From positions 744,001 through 808,000 of the forward strand of contig RCTD01000025.1 of assembly GCA_014898415.1 (NCBI GenBank): a stretch of DNA of 64,000 bases, in the 5' to 3' direction. This DNA comes from Stromatinia cepivora (Eukaryota > Ascomycota > Leotiomycetes > Helotiales > Sclerotiniaceae). Below the pieces are notes generated by a model. It ran no database searches, was not told where the DNA came from, and worked only from the letters and a program-made list of their open reading frames with translations. Positions 48,029-60,472 of this stretch are shown in pieces (the stretch's first letter is position 1; every line of letters begins with the position of its first letter). The position numbers and the translations under genes are program-made.

Positions 48029-49981
48029 CCATGACATGTATAACGGGCATGATAAAATCCGGAGTTTCTTTTTGTTCGATTCTTGATTGGTATTATGTTT
48101 TTTTTATGATTGTGGAATACGCATATGAGATTGTTTGGTCGGTGATCTGATTATTGCGACGATGTTATGATATGGTACCTGTCCGATATGTGTTTTCAAG
48201 TACAGAATGATGTTGGGGAGGATCTAATTAGGTTCTTGATTTCCGTCAGCCCCTTGTATTTCAAGTCTCCTTGGTCATATTTTTCTGAACTGTAATTATT
48301 GAATGTACTTAACAATCTTTGGGATATTGGATATAAGAATGAATGTTTTTTTTTTTCCACCTGTAGTTTGAGCAGTCTATCATGAAGATTAGCTTTGATC
48401 TTTTTGTCATATTCTATCTTTATGTTGAGATTCGATATATGGCTCCTCAGTTCTCTTCTTTTGTGAGTGTTCAACCTGAAATCAAATCAAATCAAGGAGC
48501 GATTTCGAAGGCGATATTGTTTGTTCCGGAGATCTTCGAGAAAACTCCGCGAACTCCACAATGATGAAAATAGACTAATGTGTGGGCGAGGAAAGGGCAC
48601 AGGGTCACCTCAATTTTTTTGCTATTTTGCTATTTTGCTATTTTGCTATTTTGCTATTTTGCATGATTGCATCCAATTTTCTTTCTCTTCTTTCTTATCT
48701 GAACGTTGAGGGATTTTTTTTTTCCCTTCGTCTGAACGGATCCGGGATATATCGGATGAATAACCAATTATGTTTTAAGTACCTTGGGTACTAAGTATTC
48801 TCTCATCTGATAATCACTTTATGATTTGTTCTAGACCGTGCTCAAGGGGAAAAAAATCAAGTGGCCAATTTCGGAGTCTTAAATTTTTTTTTAAAAAAAA
48901 AAAACCGTCAAAATCCACAAGTCTATCTGCACGTCCATTTTGTTCTTCCAGGGCACAACCAATACAAGAAGTTTCTTTCTATTCTTCTCTTCATTATTTG
49001 TCAAGTTTCAATTATAATTATGCATGCGAATTAGGAACGAAACTACTGTACGGCCGACAAAACCAACCCGTCCTTCTAATCTCCGATGTTGATGGAGAAG
49101 TCATGCTTTTTATAACCACCTTCAATATCGCAATCTCGTGGATTCATTGGACTCTTTACTTTAATGAATCTCAACCGTCTTGTTGGCGCACGGTTGGTTA
49201 TATCATTCTCGTGTTTCAGCGACGGGAAGCATAGATTATGGCGGATTTCAACTCATCACTGACGCCGCGTTTCCCACCAGCCCTGCTTTCTTTCTTATTT
49301 AAAGAATCCATTTGCCGTTGCCGTTGCCGTTACCGTTAATGTTACCGTTACATCTTAGCCGTCTGCCGCTATTTGCCATGGCTATAATCCCTGAATTCTG
49401 CATTCGCGTGATATATCATGCATAATTTTCTTCAATCACATTTTCGTGCTTACGAGTTCTTTTCGGTACCAGATTATGTTCCTAGTCGTGCCAGTCTTCC
49501 TGCCGTCACAAGCGCTTGACGTTGACTTTGGAGATTACCATTCCCGTATTGACCAGGGAGAGGGCAAAACATTTCAGCGCCTTGAGACTCTCATTGATCG
49601 CTCCACAAGGATAAGCTTTTGATCGTCGCTTCAATCGGGAAGGTTAATTACACTCAAATCATCATCCCGAGATTCTCGAATGTTTGTAATCAAGAGGTAC
49701 CTAAACCGTACCATTTTTGTGCCCCTGAATCCCGCTTTTCAAATAAGTGGCAGATGACAGATGACAGATGACAGCTGATATTGTTTGCTTCGTTTGTATA
49801 AGGAAAAATTACGAGCACATTTTTAAACATGTGTTCCAACATCTATCAAGCCACCAACATGCCTCACGCCTCACGTTGAAATCTTACTTTGTTGTATCCG
49901 AACTTCTTTTTGTCGCCCCTTTTCACTCCATCCCGCTCATCCGATATCTGTCATTATAGTGATCTACAATTTTCACTGACC
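48029..49981. other. Intergenic region with simple repeats
   Basis: No supported gene in 1.95 kb. It contains five copies of the 8-mer GCTATTTT at 48621-48660, a poly-T and poly-A pair at about 48884-48903, a GCCGTT/ACCGTT hexamer run at 49313-49350, and a short GATGACA run at 49752-49773. Confidence 0.5.
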
Positions 49982-51080
49982 ATGCCGCACGTACCACAAC
50001 GTTTACACCGTCTTCACGACAAGGTCACCTACAAATCTGGGGTATATAAAAGGATTGAATATCTTCTATCAAAGCTAAAAAGTACGATCCACCATAAGGT
50101 CAATTTGTGACCACACAACTGACTATTGGGACCAAAGCCCGGACGCTTTTCTCCCAGGAACAGGAACAAGATCAAGATCAAGCTCAAATCTTAGGACAAT
50201 GTAATGGATTTTTCAATTTACCAGCCGAGCTTCGGCATGAGATTTATTCATATCTCTTCAAAAATTTGAGATGTCGAGATGATATATTCTGTGAAGCAGA
50301 ATGTCACAACTTTTTCGCCCATGAAGGAGCAGTTCTATTCAGCGTGAACCATTGGTTCCTGAATGATGCCGCCGAATTCTTGTGTCGGATGAACCCTCGA
50401 TTTATGTTATATCGACCTTCGCTATGTCGTTTTGCTTTTTCTATCACACATAACTGTGTTCGATTTCTGAAGAGCCTGGAATTATCAGTACCATCTTCCG
50501 AGACCATGTTGCTGGAGCCAATTTTTGAGGAGATCTTAGCATCCAATGCTCCGTTGACTTCACTTGCTTTACATCTCATTCCTACTTTCCCGGGGAGCTT
50601 AAGTTATCCATGGCCGATGTATATTATCCCAAGACTACAAGTGGAAACACCGGCAAAAGAACATTTTTATAATACTCATCCTCATTATTTGTCTATCGGA
50701 TACCATTCACAAGCAGCTGTGGATAATTGCCATCGCTCCCCGTTATTTATAGGCAAACTGCAAAATCTTCGATATCTGAAGATTACAGGTCAGCCAGAAT
50801 TCGATGTCATGTTTGAACTTGCCATCGTAAAACTTCATCTTGGAATGATGGCCGCCGCTAAATCCGCGGGGACTCAAGTTGCTTTGTCACCAAATAATGG
50901 GCCTCGTGGTGAGGAATGGTATTATGAAATATGGATCATACCAAGTAAGTCATTGCTACCAATATTGACCTTGACGATTATGATTGTTTTGCAATGCTTT
51001 TACTTACAGAATACGTTTGTAATGCTGACATCGTATTTAGCTTCGCGTCACTCGAAGCCACCAAGTTTTGCATCACATAA
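49982..51080 (+). CDS. F-box-like (2EXR-type) hypothetical protein, three exons
   Basis: I join exons 49982-50041, 50158-50944 and 51010-51080 to give 305 residues. The first intron (GTATAT...CTCCCAG) is phase 0 and lets the ATG at 49982 serve as start; exon 2 alone has only a GTG start. Near residue 35 the motif FNLPAELRHEIYSYLF is the classic beginning of fungal F-box-like/2EXR proteins. A long region follows with SLTSLALHLI-type Leu patterns but no catalytic motif. The second intron (GTAAGT...TTACAG) yields the tail KYVCNADIVFSFASLEATKF. A later acceptor at about 51041-51042 gives a different tail. The role is unknown; such proteins may be substrate adaptors, but most are unstudied. Confidence 0.72.
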
Positions 51081-52533
51081 GCTCTTAGAGTGCTGATGTC
51101 GACACATAAACTTGTGTATAGAGGACCCTAACGAGCTGCATTTATATCCCAGGTATTGGCAAGCAGTATGATATTTACCGAATAGCCCGTCTCCAGCCTT
51201 CGCGCCAGAGATATAATAGTTCACAGGCCCTAAGCCATCTTGCTTTTCCCTCTATATCTTCTAAGACTGAAGGCACTATCTAGAACAACACGCTCTGCCA
51301 CTATATCAACGATAGAGTAGCGGACTCAGGAAAATCTAATATCTGACATCTTCGCCTTATTTCATTCATTATCCAGTTCCACCTAAAAACACCAGCCCGG
51401 TATTGCCATCCTATAAGTTCAGTTTGTCGATTTATGGTAATCAAATGATGGAAGCTTCCTGGCACAAGAAGAGACTAAGAAGAGCCTCGAATTAGGCTGC
51501 GCAACGGTTACCTGCAGGGCGGATAATAGTTCTGATGGATAATCTGTGGATAATCTATTGGCGAAACGGATAATTGAAGAATTTGAATGGGTATTTATAG
51601 ATAATTGGTAGATTATTTATAAATATTTATAAATATTTATTATTTATAGATTGATAAATAATCTATATAGATTGATGAATATTCATTTATTTTTGAAACT
51701 ATTTCTATATTATTATATTAATTTTTATATTAATCTTTATAAATTATACAAATTATCTATTAATACCTTTCAAGGCGCCACTACAATTCGACGACTGAGA
51801 AATTGCGATTAGAAGCCTTGCAACATCACTATCAAAAGAAGCTATCCTTCAAAGAAACAGCAATAACACGGCTACGAACAAAATGCCCATCGAACTTAAA
51901 CCGACTCGTACACTGTGCCGTGTCTCTCCATTCTAAATGGGATATCCAGTCTAATAAGCCGTCAAGTCGGCCCTGTCCATATTGCCCTCCAAAAGAGTCG
52001 AGACTTATTCCAACTCAAAAGACATCATTGCTACTCTGCGCCACCAGATGTACTGTACAAATTCAATCGCAAATATATGATGGATCCAAAAATTATATGC
52101 CGTCATCAACCGCGTAGGTCATAATGCAAACGTTGTGGCATCATCTCGACTCTCATTCGCAAAAAGTCTAATGAGTTCTCGTCCCGCTTCAACTTCACAT
52201 CTACTTTTCATCTTATTGGTCCAAAGGTTTATTTTGCACGTCTACAGAAAAGACCTAGCGCCTATTCATCCGATCTCGATAACTATCCTCGAATCGGCGC
52301 ACTCCTGCGCACCCCTTTCAAATATATCTGCTAAAAACCAGGGGTGGCTAACGAGGGTTTGGCAGCAATTTATGATAATCACAGTACATTGGACAAAGAG
52401 TCTACAGGGGAACAAGCAATATTGTCTTTCAAAATCCGAGTGAATATGCCCATTTCTAGTTCAGAATTTCGCTCAAAATCTATCCACTATCCAAAAACCG
52501 AGAAGCAATACACAGGGCCGTATATTGGCAACA
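51081..52533. other. Intergenic region with AT-rich patch and possible gene relic
   Basis: An AT-rich patch at 51600-51765 holds TTTATAAATA-type direct repeats. From about 51790 to 52110 a plus frame reads like protein (EALQHHYQKKLSFKETAI, then RPCPYCPPKESRLIPTQK with two CPxC-like pairs) and then hits stops. A second plus frame at 52344-52500 is also protein-like. No family is recognised and no start or splice pattern links them. A decayed gene is likely. Confidence 0.35.
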
Positions 52534-53532
52534 CTATCTCAGAACCATTCCACCATTTGCACACACAACCTGTCCAGTACACCAAGCACTATCACTCGTA
52601 CACAACATCCCCACAATTCCCGCAATCTCAGATGTATAAGCCGGTCTTCCTCCCGCATTTGGCGCATCATCTATCAAATCCTGATCATCCAATTCCGGTC
52701 TAATCTCGCTCCCTGGGGTACTCTCAATCCAAGGCTTTAAATTCTTTTTGAATTCTGCAGTAGTACCAGCCCACATATCCGTCTTCACAGGTCCAGGGTT
52801 AACTGAATTCACTGTTGCGCGATTGTTTAATTCACGTGCCCAGGTTCGTGTCATGGCATCTACGGCTGCTTTAGTGCCACCATAGACGGTTTGTCCCCAG
52901 AAGCCCTCGGAACTGGATACGGATGATAGATTGATGACACGGCCGGATCTATCATAGGGGAGATAGTCTAGAGCGGCTTGTAAGAGAAGAAGGGGGCCGA
53001 GGACATTTATTTTATATTGCCACTGGAACTCATCGATGGTGATATCTGGAATGGGTGTATTTTGAGATACACCGGCATTATTTATCAGAATATCGATTTG
53101 GAATTTTCCGGATTGGGCATCTAAGAAGTGAGATTTGGTGGTGTTGATAATAGTTTCTGCACCGGATTTTTCAGAAACATCGGCTTGGACGATGAGAGTC
53201 TTGATGCTGTGTTTTTGTTCCAGATTCTTGGAGAGCTCGGTGGTGAGAACGGAAGATGAATTGGATGTGTAATTTAGAACAAGGTTGGCACCTTTTGATG
53301 CAAGGTTTTCGGCAATTGCTGCTCCAATTCCTAGGAATTTGGTTAGTTAGGGTCATATCTTATTAAGTGTATGTATACATATATTGATATGGATAGGAGA
53401 GGAAGAAGGGAAAGGCATGGAGAAAGGGCTATGAAATGTATATAATAGTAACACGTACACAAACTTACCTCTTGAAGCACCAGTGATAATAGCAAGTTTT
53501 CCCTCTAAGGGTCTATAACCTTTAGAAGCCAT
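52534..53532 (-). CDS. Short-chain dehydrogenase/reductase (SDR), two exons
   Basis: Classical SDR oxidoreductase using NAD(P)H; substrate unknown. Exons 53532-53469 and 53330-52534 join to 286 residues across an intron with donor GTAAGT and acceptor CCTAG. The splice completes the cofactor loop TGASRGIGAAIAENLA (TGxxxGIG). Further motifs are NNAGVSQ, a Ser in the INLSSVSSSEGF strand, the catalytic YGGTK (YxxxK) and NSVNPGPVKTDMW. The Rossmann fold and length match 3-oxoacyl-ACP-reductase-like SDRs. No targeting peptide is seen. It is divergent from ARD1 with about 470 bp between starts, and I see no biosynthetic cluster around it. Confidence 0.92.
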
Positions 53533-54006
53533 TGTATAGGATTTAAATTGGGGAGTGAGTCCTAATATGTATCTTTTCAATTATGGGCCGGGAGATCAAA
53601 TCAAGGGATAAAGAAGGAATAAAAGAAACAGCTACGAGAAATACAAGAGACAAGAGATATCCACTCAACCTTATATAAGTATAACAAACGATGAATAATT
53701 TCCACCATATCAATGAGTTTTCCTCTAATCCACATATCATCAAATCACTTGAGCACTTGAGCACTTCATGGTGGGGTTAATCCCTCGATTGTCGGCATAG
53801 GAATCCCCGGGGTCCATTTATCATTTGCTTAGTTCTTATCCATTAAGCGCACCAGTTACAATCAATCAATCTCTTTTGAATTGGAGCTCTCTCTGCATCA
53901 CATAGAACACAATCAACCAGCTATCTGATTGAAAACCACCTTACCTAGGTACCACCATCCATTGAAAAATTATATTATCATCTGCCGTCTGTTACCTGTC
54001 GCAATA
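53533..54006. promoter_or_regulatory. Divergent SDR/ARD1 promoter interval
   Basis: 474 bases between start codons. It contains an ACTTGAGCACTTGAGCACTT repeat at about 53748-53767 and a CTTACCTAGGTACC palindrome at 53940-53953. No gene is seen. Confidence 0.4.
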
Positions 54007-54906
54007 ATGGATATTAGACTTTTACGTCCCTCGGATATTCCGCACGTACAACATGCAAATATAACCAATCTCCCCGAAAAGTTCGTCTTCCCCTCCATCC
54101 CCCCCCCTCTATTTCCCCCCTCCTAATCTCTCCCACTAACACCCCTCAGCTATTTCATGAAATACTACCTCTACCACGCCCTCTCCTGGCCACAACTCTC
54201 CTACGTCGCCGTCGACGTATCGCGGCCCCTGAAAACCCCCTACGATTATCCCCGTATCGTCGGCTATGTCCTTGCGAAAATGGAGGAGGATCCCCAGGAT
54301 GGCGTGCAGCATGGTCATATTACTAGTTTGAGCGTTATGCGTACGCATCGGAGGTTAGGGATTGCGGAGAAATTGATGAGGCAGAGTCGTATGTTTGCTT
54401 TCTTTTACATGGGGGGATGAGGGGTGATGGATTTGGGATGAATTTGGGGACGAGATGGATTCTTGGGTATATAATATGACATGATGATCAAAGCTAACAG
54501 ATACAAACACCAAATAGAAAAAGCAATGGTAGAAACCTTCTCCGCACAATACGTCTCCCTCCACGTCCGCGTCTCCAATCAAGCAGCCCTCCGTCTCTAT
54601 CGCGACACACTCGGTTTCCAAACGGAGAAAATCGAAGCAAAATATTACGCTGATGGTGAAGATGCATACTCTATGAATCTCGATTTAGCATATATCCGCG
54701 AACAGATTTTAGATGAGGCGGAAGATGATGAGGGGGAAGCGGTCGGAAGCGCGGGTAGTAAAAAAGATGTTCAGGCGCTGGAAGAGGGGAAGGAGGTAGT
54801 GGGGGAGAAGGGGGAGAAAAAGAGGAAAGTTAAGGTTGGACGTGGATTGGGAGTTGGGGAGTTGGTGGAGAAGAATGAGGTGTTGCCTATTAGAGAGGGG
54901 AAGTGA
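54007..54906 (+). CDS. ARD1: NatA N-terminal acetyltransferase catalytic subunit ARD1/NAA10, three exons
   Basis: Ard1/Naa10 works with Nat1/Naa15 on the ribosome to acetylate nascent N-termini after Met removal. Exons 54007-54080, 54150-54388 and 54518-54906 join to 233 residues. The GNAT fold is clear: [20 protein letters not shown] at the start, then [16 protein letters not shown] spanning the first splice, then GYVLAKME. The acetyl-CoA loop is [14 protein letters not shown] (R/Q-x-x-G-x-G/A type), and the segment after the second splice is [21 protein letters not shown]. The acidic then Lys-rich tail is less conserved, as in other fungi. Introns are GT-AG, 69 and 129 nt. The frame could be opened further 5' to 53929 but the family start matches 54007. 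Confidence 0.95.
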
Positions 54907-55517
54907 GGTGAGGTGATCAAATTCCTGTTCTTGTGTCTCCTCGCTCTGATGCGGGTGCATGATATGAGGATATTAAAAAGTATATTGGCTGGCTTGGGAA
55001 TTCGGGATATCTATCATATTCATACATACCTGGAGTCTAAAAGTCATTCATTTATTCATTCATCATGCTGATTTCATCTGGGTCCGCATTATAGATGGTA
55101 TAAAGAGAGTATAAAGAGCATATATATCTAATAGATGAAGATAATTCACTGCTGAAATGAATGAATGAATACATGAGTGGTTTACTACATGAGTGGTTTA
55201 CATGTATTGTATCATGATAGCTGGAATGGGATGGAATGGAGTATTCTGTTCTTGGGTACTTATGTAGTCTAAATGGTCTATTCGGGATATGAATATGAAT
55301 ACGCGATACTAATATCTAACAAGTCTCTCATTTGTCTTTCTCTTACTCATTTCCCTTTCTTCTCTCTCTTTCTCCAAGTCCTAGGGGAATGAATATTTAT
55401 ATTTATATTTATATTTATATTTATATTTATATTTATAGTATTATAAATGTCGGTGATTCTACATCAGGAAACCGCAGCTTCCTGAACAGGGAATCGCTCG
55501 CTTAATCCACTGGTTGT
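54907..55517. other. Intergenic region leading into the AT-rich block
   Basis: No gene. A TTTATA hexamer run of about seven copies occupies 55394-55436. The base composition drops sharply after about 55570, inside the LTR element. Confidence 0.5.
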
Positions 55518-55666
55518 TGTCACGAGATACACGTGATCGCGTCCGATCGGGCTAGTACAGTACTAAGCTCGAACCGATCATATATATAGCTTTGTAGTAT
55601 ACTCTCTTTAACTCTATAGCTTTTAATTCTAAAGTTGATCTCTAAACATTTGTTGGGTTTGTTATA
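55518..55666. repeat. Left LTR, 149 bp
   Basis: Starts TGTCACGAGATACACGTGATC and aligns end to end without gaps with 57042-57190. Its 3' end TTGTTATA is a mutated form of the right copy's TCGTCACA. Confidence 0.88.
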
Positions 55667-57041
55667 TTATTAAAAGCTTTTCCAGATAAAAAATGGAATA
55701 ATATTTGTATATGCTTATGTATATTCCGTTTATTTCTGTTTAGATATATATTCTTATTCTCTCATCTGCATATAAATCTTTTTGATATTATTCGAAAATG
55801 TTATCTTTTTTCTTACCTTTAATTTCTAAATTATAAATTACGATTCGATAAACCTTGCGATTGCAAAACTTCGCAACGAAATGATTTATCAGTAGAATGA
55901 AATCTCATTTCTATGCTCCCTGATTCTTGAATGTACTCCTATTGTTCATACTTCTTTTCATCCAAAACCCTTTCTTTTTGATTCTGAAAAGTTCAATAAT
56001 AGTTCTCAAAAATTCGATATCTAATTTCCCTCGATTCGAGCGAAATTACAAGTAGACAATATTACAATCGATGATTTTATAGTTTAATTTTATTATATTT
56101 ATTTTAATCTCGAATCTTATATACAAATTATAGTACTATCTCAGCTTTCTTCTTTTGATCAAAACATTCCTTTAGATTATACAACGATTCTGAATCAATT
56201 TATATATATTTACAACAATCCGAATAAAATCCAAGAAATTAAAGATAAGTTATTCATTTTCAAATAAAGAATCAATTCTCTATATACCTATATTACAAAA
56301 TTCAAAAGAACTCTTTACAAAACCAAAAATCAGAATTAACCCGATTTAAATAAAATCTCAACCTTTTATAATAGATTTAATATTATTCTTAGAAATCGTC
56401 TTTCTTAATAACTTTCTTTTCCTTATTTCTATCCCGACTTTATTCAGATTATACAACAATTAGCTATTTATACAATAAATGGATTCCCTATATCATTCTA
56501 CTTTAATAAACCTAAAATCCTATATATATTACAGAATCCATTTCATTTTCGGAATTATAATTCAATGAATATTAATAACCTTAATATTATTAATACTTTT
56601 AGCTTTTTTAATACTTAATCGGACAAACCTAATTGTACCTTGATTCTACTTTATATACAAGCACCCGAGTTTTCCTCTTCTGAAAGAATTTTTTTGTATA
56701 AATAAAATAAATATATATAATATAGAAATATCTTTTATTAAATATAAACCTATTCGTTAAATCTATATCAAAGAACCCGAGATCGATAAGAACCTGTTCC
56801 GACTATTATACTAACTATTAAACTTAAAAACAACGATAATAAAGATTTAAAAGAAATAATCAATAACTAATATTTTGAAGATCGCTTAAAAAAGGTACAT
56901 AATACAATAAATACGTATTCATTGATTGTGATATATACTTCACATCAGGTATTTTTAAAAAAAGATAATTAATGATCATTTTGTACTTAATTCATTTATT
57001 TAAAATAAATTCGAAGCAAACTCTTCAAAAGAGGGGGGTAA

Positions 57042-57190
57042 TATTACGAGATACATATAATCGCATCCGATCAGGCTAATACAGTACTAAGCTCGAACTG
57101 ATCATATATATAGCTTTGTAGTACACTCTCTTTAACTTTGTAGCTTTTAATTCTAAGGTTGATCTCTAAACGCTCGTTGGGTTCGTCACA
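57042..57190. repeat. Right LTR, 149 bp
   Basis: Preceded by the polypurine tract and followed by the GTTGT target duplication. Its 5' end is TATTACG in place of TGTCACG. Confidence 0.88.
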
Positions 57191-57195
57191 GTTGT

Positions 57196-58106
57196 TATAT
57201 CGTTATTCATTATACGACCGTTAGTTTTATACCTCTATATACTTCTATATAAATCCAATACTATTTCTCATCGTTCTCTTTACTCTATTTTATTTTGAAT
57301 TTCTTTTCCAGCTCTTCATTTTCTTCTTCTACTTTCTATTCAAGATATTATTGATTTTAAATATATTACAATTGGATTTCTTTCTTATTTGATTATTTAT
57401 TCTATTATCTTCAAATTTCCTTTTCAAACTTTTGTTGATTTTTTGATTTGCTTTTAGCTTTGATGAATCTTTCTTTATTCTTTATCTACAATTATACCCT
57501 CTTACTAATTATCTATATTCAATTGAATTCAATATCATCGATATTATTCGAACTTTAATTATTAATATTATATTATTAGTTTTCTTTATCATTGTTGCTA
57601 GATATTTAATCGAATTTGTTTTGTATATATACTTCCTTGCTTCTGTTTTTGAAGTTCCATTTTTAATCCATACTCGAAAATTCTGCTCATATCGATCTAG
57701 AAAGTCGTATCAAGCTTCCTTCTAGGCTTTGTATGTAATACTTCCTTATAATCTTAATAAGTTGATATGGAAGATCAAGATTCAAGGAATTGATTGAGGA
57801 TTATACAATAATAAGGAGGATTGATGTAGATCGATAGGATTCCTATGATCATAATGATAATGGTTCTATGATTAATGTGGCTAAAGAGTAATGATATATG
57901 ATTACGGCTTATACAAATGATAACATTTGAATATAACAGATCTAGAGTGTTATTAATTTTTCTTTTTTGGTTTATTGGTATTACAAACTCCTGTTGGTGA
58001 AGTTTTGGAAGTTCTAGTTTCGTGGATTGAAGGTATGATAAAATGAATAGGTGATTCAATTCAATTAATATCGAATTGAGCACTTCGGAAAGATAAAGGT
58101 TTTAAT
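57196..58106. other. AT-rich RIP-like spacer
   Basis: Very AT-rich, full of TATTAT and TTCTTT runs on the plus strand. Probably decayed repeat DNA; nothing identifiable remains. Confidence 0.5.
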
Positions 58107-58294
58107 TAAGTCCCCTACCCCACATTCCGACCACCCCCCCATTCCGACCATGTTATAAATTACACCGCTTTAATTACACTTAATTTTTAAACTTTAATAA
58201 TTTAATAACCACTGAATCAATTGATCTGAAATTTTGATATTATCTTAATTACATTATAAAAAAATCATATACCGAAAATGAAATTGTAATAGTT

Positions 58295-58650
58295 TTGCGA
58301 ATGATCGTCAATGAAACTACAATACGAAAAGCTTCGCTGGAGTATAATATTCTAAAGATTATACTTTATGATCAAATTGAAGGTTATTTATTATATCAAA
58401 AAAGTACCCAAAACCAACAAAAGATAATTCTGATTCAAGAGAATCGATTGACCGATTGGATATTAATACAAAAGACTTTTGATAATAACTCAATATATCA
58501 TTAAATACAAGAAATGAGAGAATGTCTATTTTATATAAAAAGAGAAGACCCCTTGTTTGGAAAACAATGGATACGGAATTTTTTGAAAAGGAATCCTGCT
58601 ATTAGAACGAAAAAGCAATGGAGGATCGATTCTGCACGAGTTTTAGGTGC
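58295..58650 (+). pseudogene. Pogo/Fot1 transposase N-terminal fragment (copy A)
   Basis: After a helix-turn-helix-like opening segment, the frame 58514 onward reads CLFYIKREDPLFGKQWIRNF and then KRNPAIRTKKQWRIDSARV, matching the Tc5/CENP-B-type DNA-binding region of Fot1 transposases. It has a TAA at 58502-58504 and stops abruptly at 58650, where the second left end begins. Confidence 0.75.
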
Positions 58651-58799
58651 TAAGTCCCTTACCCCTCATTCCGACCACGTTATAAATTACACCGCTTCAA
58701 TTATACTTAATTTTTAAACTTTAATAATTCAACAATCATTGAATCAATTGATCTAAAATTTTGATATTATTTTAATTATATTATAAAGAAATTATATAC

Positions 58800-59560
58800 C
58801 GAAAATGAAATTGCAATAATCTTATGAGCGATTGTTAATAAGGCTATAATACAAAAAACTTCACTGAAGTATGATATTCTAAGGATTACATTTTACGATC
58901 GAATTGAAAGCTATTTATTGTATCAAAAAAGTGCCCAAAACTAACAAAAAATAGTTTCGATTTAGAAAAATCGATTAACTGATTGGATATTAGTATAAAA
59001 GGTTCTTAATAGTAGTTCAATGTATCATCAAATACGAGAAATGGGAGAATATCTATTTTATATAAAAGAAAAAGATCCCTTATTTAAAAAACGATGAATA
59101 CAGAATTTTTTGAAAAGAAATCCTGTTATTAAAACGAAAAAGCAATAAAGAATCGATTCTATACAAGTTTTAAATACTAATACTGATATTATTAAAAAGT
59201 GATTTCGTCTTTTTAATATTTCTGAAATTAAAGGTATTAAGGTTGAAAACAAGTGGAATATAGATGAGGCAAGCATTATAGAAGGCCAGGGCCTTAATAG
59301 ATTAATAATAAAAAGTATACAACAGAAATTTATTCAAAAAAAACAATTTGGTTCGAAAATTTGGATATCTTTCATCGAATATATTTCAGTTACCAGCAAA
59401 ACCTTAAATCCATTTGTGATTTTTAAGGGAAAAAGTATTCAATAACAATGGTTTTTTATAGATCTTACTCTATATAAAAAATAGAACTTTATTATTATAA
59501 AAAATAATTGGATAATAAATATAATCGCTTTTGAATGATTAAAAAAGATCTTTATTCCTT
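58800..59560 (+). pseudogene. Pogo/Fot1 transposase fragment (copy B) with DDE-region remnant
   Basis: Repeats the N-terminal region of copy A with more stop codons. It then continues through FNISEIKGIKVENKWNIDEA and IIEGQGLN (near 59215-59295), the first-Asp block of pogo-type DDE domains, and IWISFIEYISVTSKTLNPFV. Many TAA and TGA codons make it inactive. Boundaries are approximate. Confidence 0.75.
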
Positions 59561-60472
59561 CAACAACCCCCTCCTCCCCTAACAAAGCAAAACTACTCAT
59601 TTTAAATAAACACAGAAATTATAAAACTACTCCCTTTATGAATCTCTACTTCAATAATAATATATATCTTTTATTCTTATCACTATATATATCATATATA
59701 TTATAATTACTCGATTTATCGATCTTCTCATCCTTCAAAAATATATATCAATATATACTTAATCAATTGTATCTTTTATCAGATTCTATATTAATTGGAA
59801 AGTATACATTCCTTTTTTATTATTATATAACAAGAATAAAGATTTTAATAATAAAAAATATTAAAATTGAATGAAAAGTTAATAATCTTTAACCTAGAAA
59901 TATAACAAAATCATTCCTTAATCGACTTTTAATTGAAAACAACAACTAAAAGATTTTACAACCCAATCCTTTTTTAAATAATAATCCTAAATTTCAATGA
60001 AATATAAAATTATCTTTTATTCCATAAAAAACCTTTCAAAAAATATTTGATCTTCGAAATTATGTCTATATAATGATTTAAGAAAAAGAAACCAACCTTC
60101 CTATACAAAGATTATTATTTTATAAGATTTCAAAAGGTTTTGATACAAAGGATTATATTTTTTTAAAAACAAAGAATTAAATAAAACAATTAGAATATAA
60201 ATTAGATTTAATTATACCTAAAAAAAGATATATAATAAGGACAAGTCCGAATTCGAAGTTTGCAGAGATTAAAGCTATTAGAGACACTCAAATTGAGATT
60301 GGAGATTGTAAAATTGAAAAAAATGATTCTAATACTATTTTAGAAAGTAATGGTATAGATGATTTTATTGAAGTTCAATAGTTATTGAATTATTAAAGTT
60401 TAAAAATGATATATTGATTTTTTTAAGGTGATCGGAATGGGGGGGTGGTCGGAATGTGGGGTAGGGGACTTA

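Larger units (their letters stand above)
55518..57190. mobile_element. Short RIP-mutated LTR element (1.67 kb) with 5-bp target duplication
   Basis: Two 149-bp direct repeats, 55518-55666 and 57042-57190, start TGTCACGAG (TATTACGAG in the right copy) and end CGTCACA (TGTTATA in the left copy). The element is flanked by GTTGT on both sides (55513-55517 and 57191-57195), a 5-bp target duplication typical of LTR retrotransposons. A polypurine tract (AAAAGAGGGGGG, 57027-57038) sits just before the right LTR. The 1.37-kb interior is very AT-rich and has no readable gag or pol, so it is either a TRIM-type miniature element or an internally deleted one. The two LTRs differ at about 19 positions, all transitions. 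Confidence 0.88.
58109..60470 (+). mobile_element. Fot1/pogo-type DNA transposon, RIP-degraded, with internal 5' duplication
   Basis: Inverted ends at 58109-58150 and 60429-60470 match at 41 of 42 positions (AGTCCCCTACCCCACATTCC...), each flanked by TA (58107-58108 and 60471-60472). A second, shorter left end (AGTCCCTTACCCCTCATTCC) begins at 58653, right after a TA. The roughly 500 bp after it repeat the roughly 540 bp after 58109. This suggests one copy inserted in the 5' half of another, with later loss of one right end. Transposase remnants run on the plus strand in both halves. Confidence 0.87.

Noticed and set aside
48821..49234. 137-codon plus-strand frame after a poly-T/poly-A pair
   Set aside because: It has no domain, no signal and no splice context, and includes translated homopolymer.
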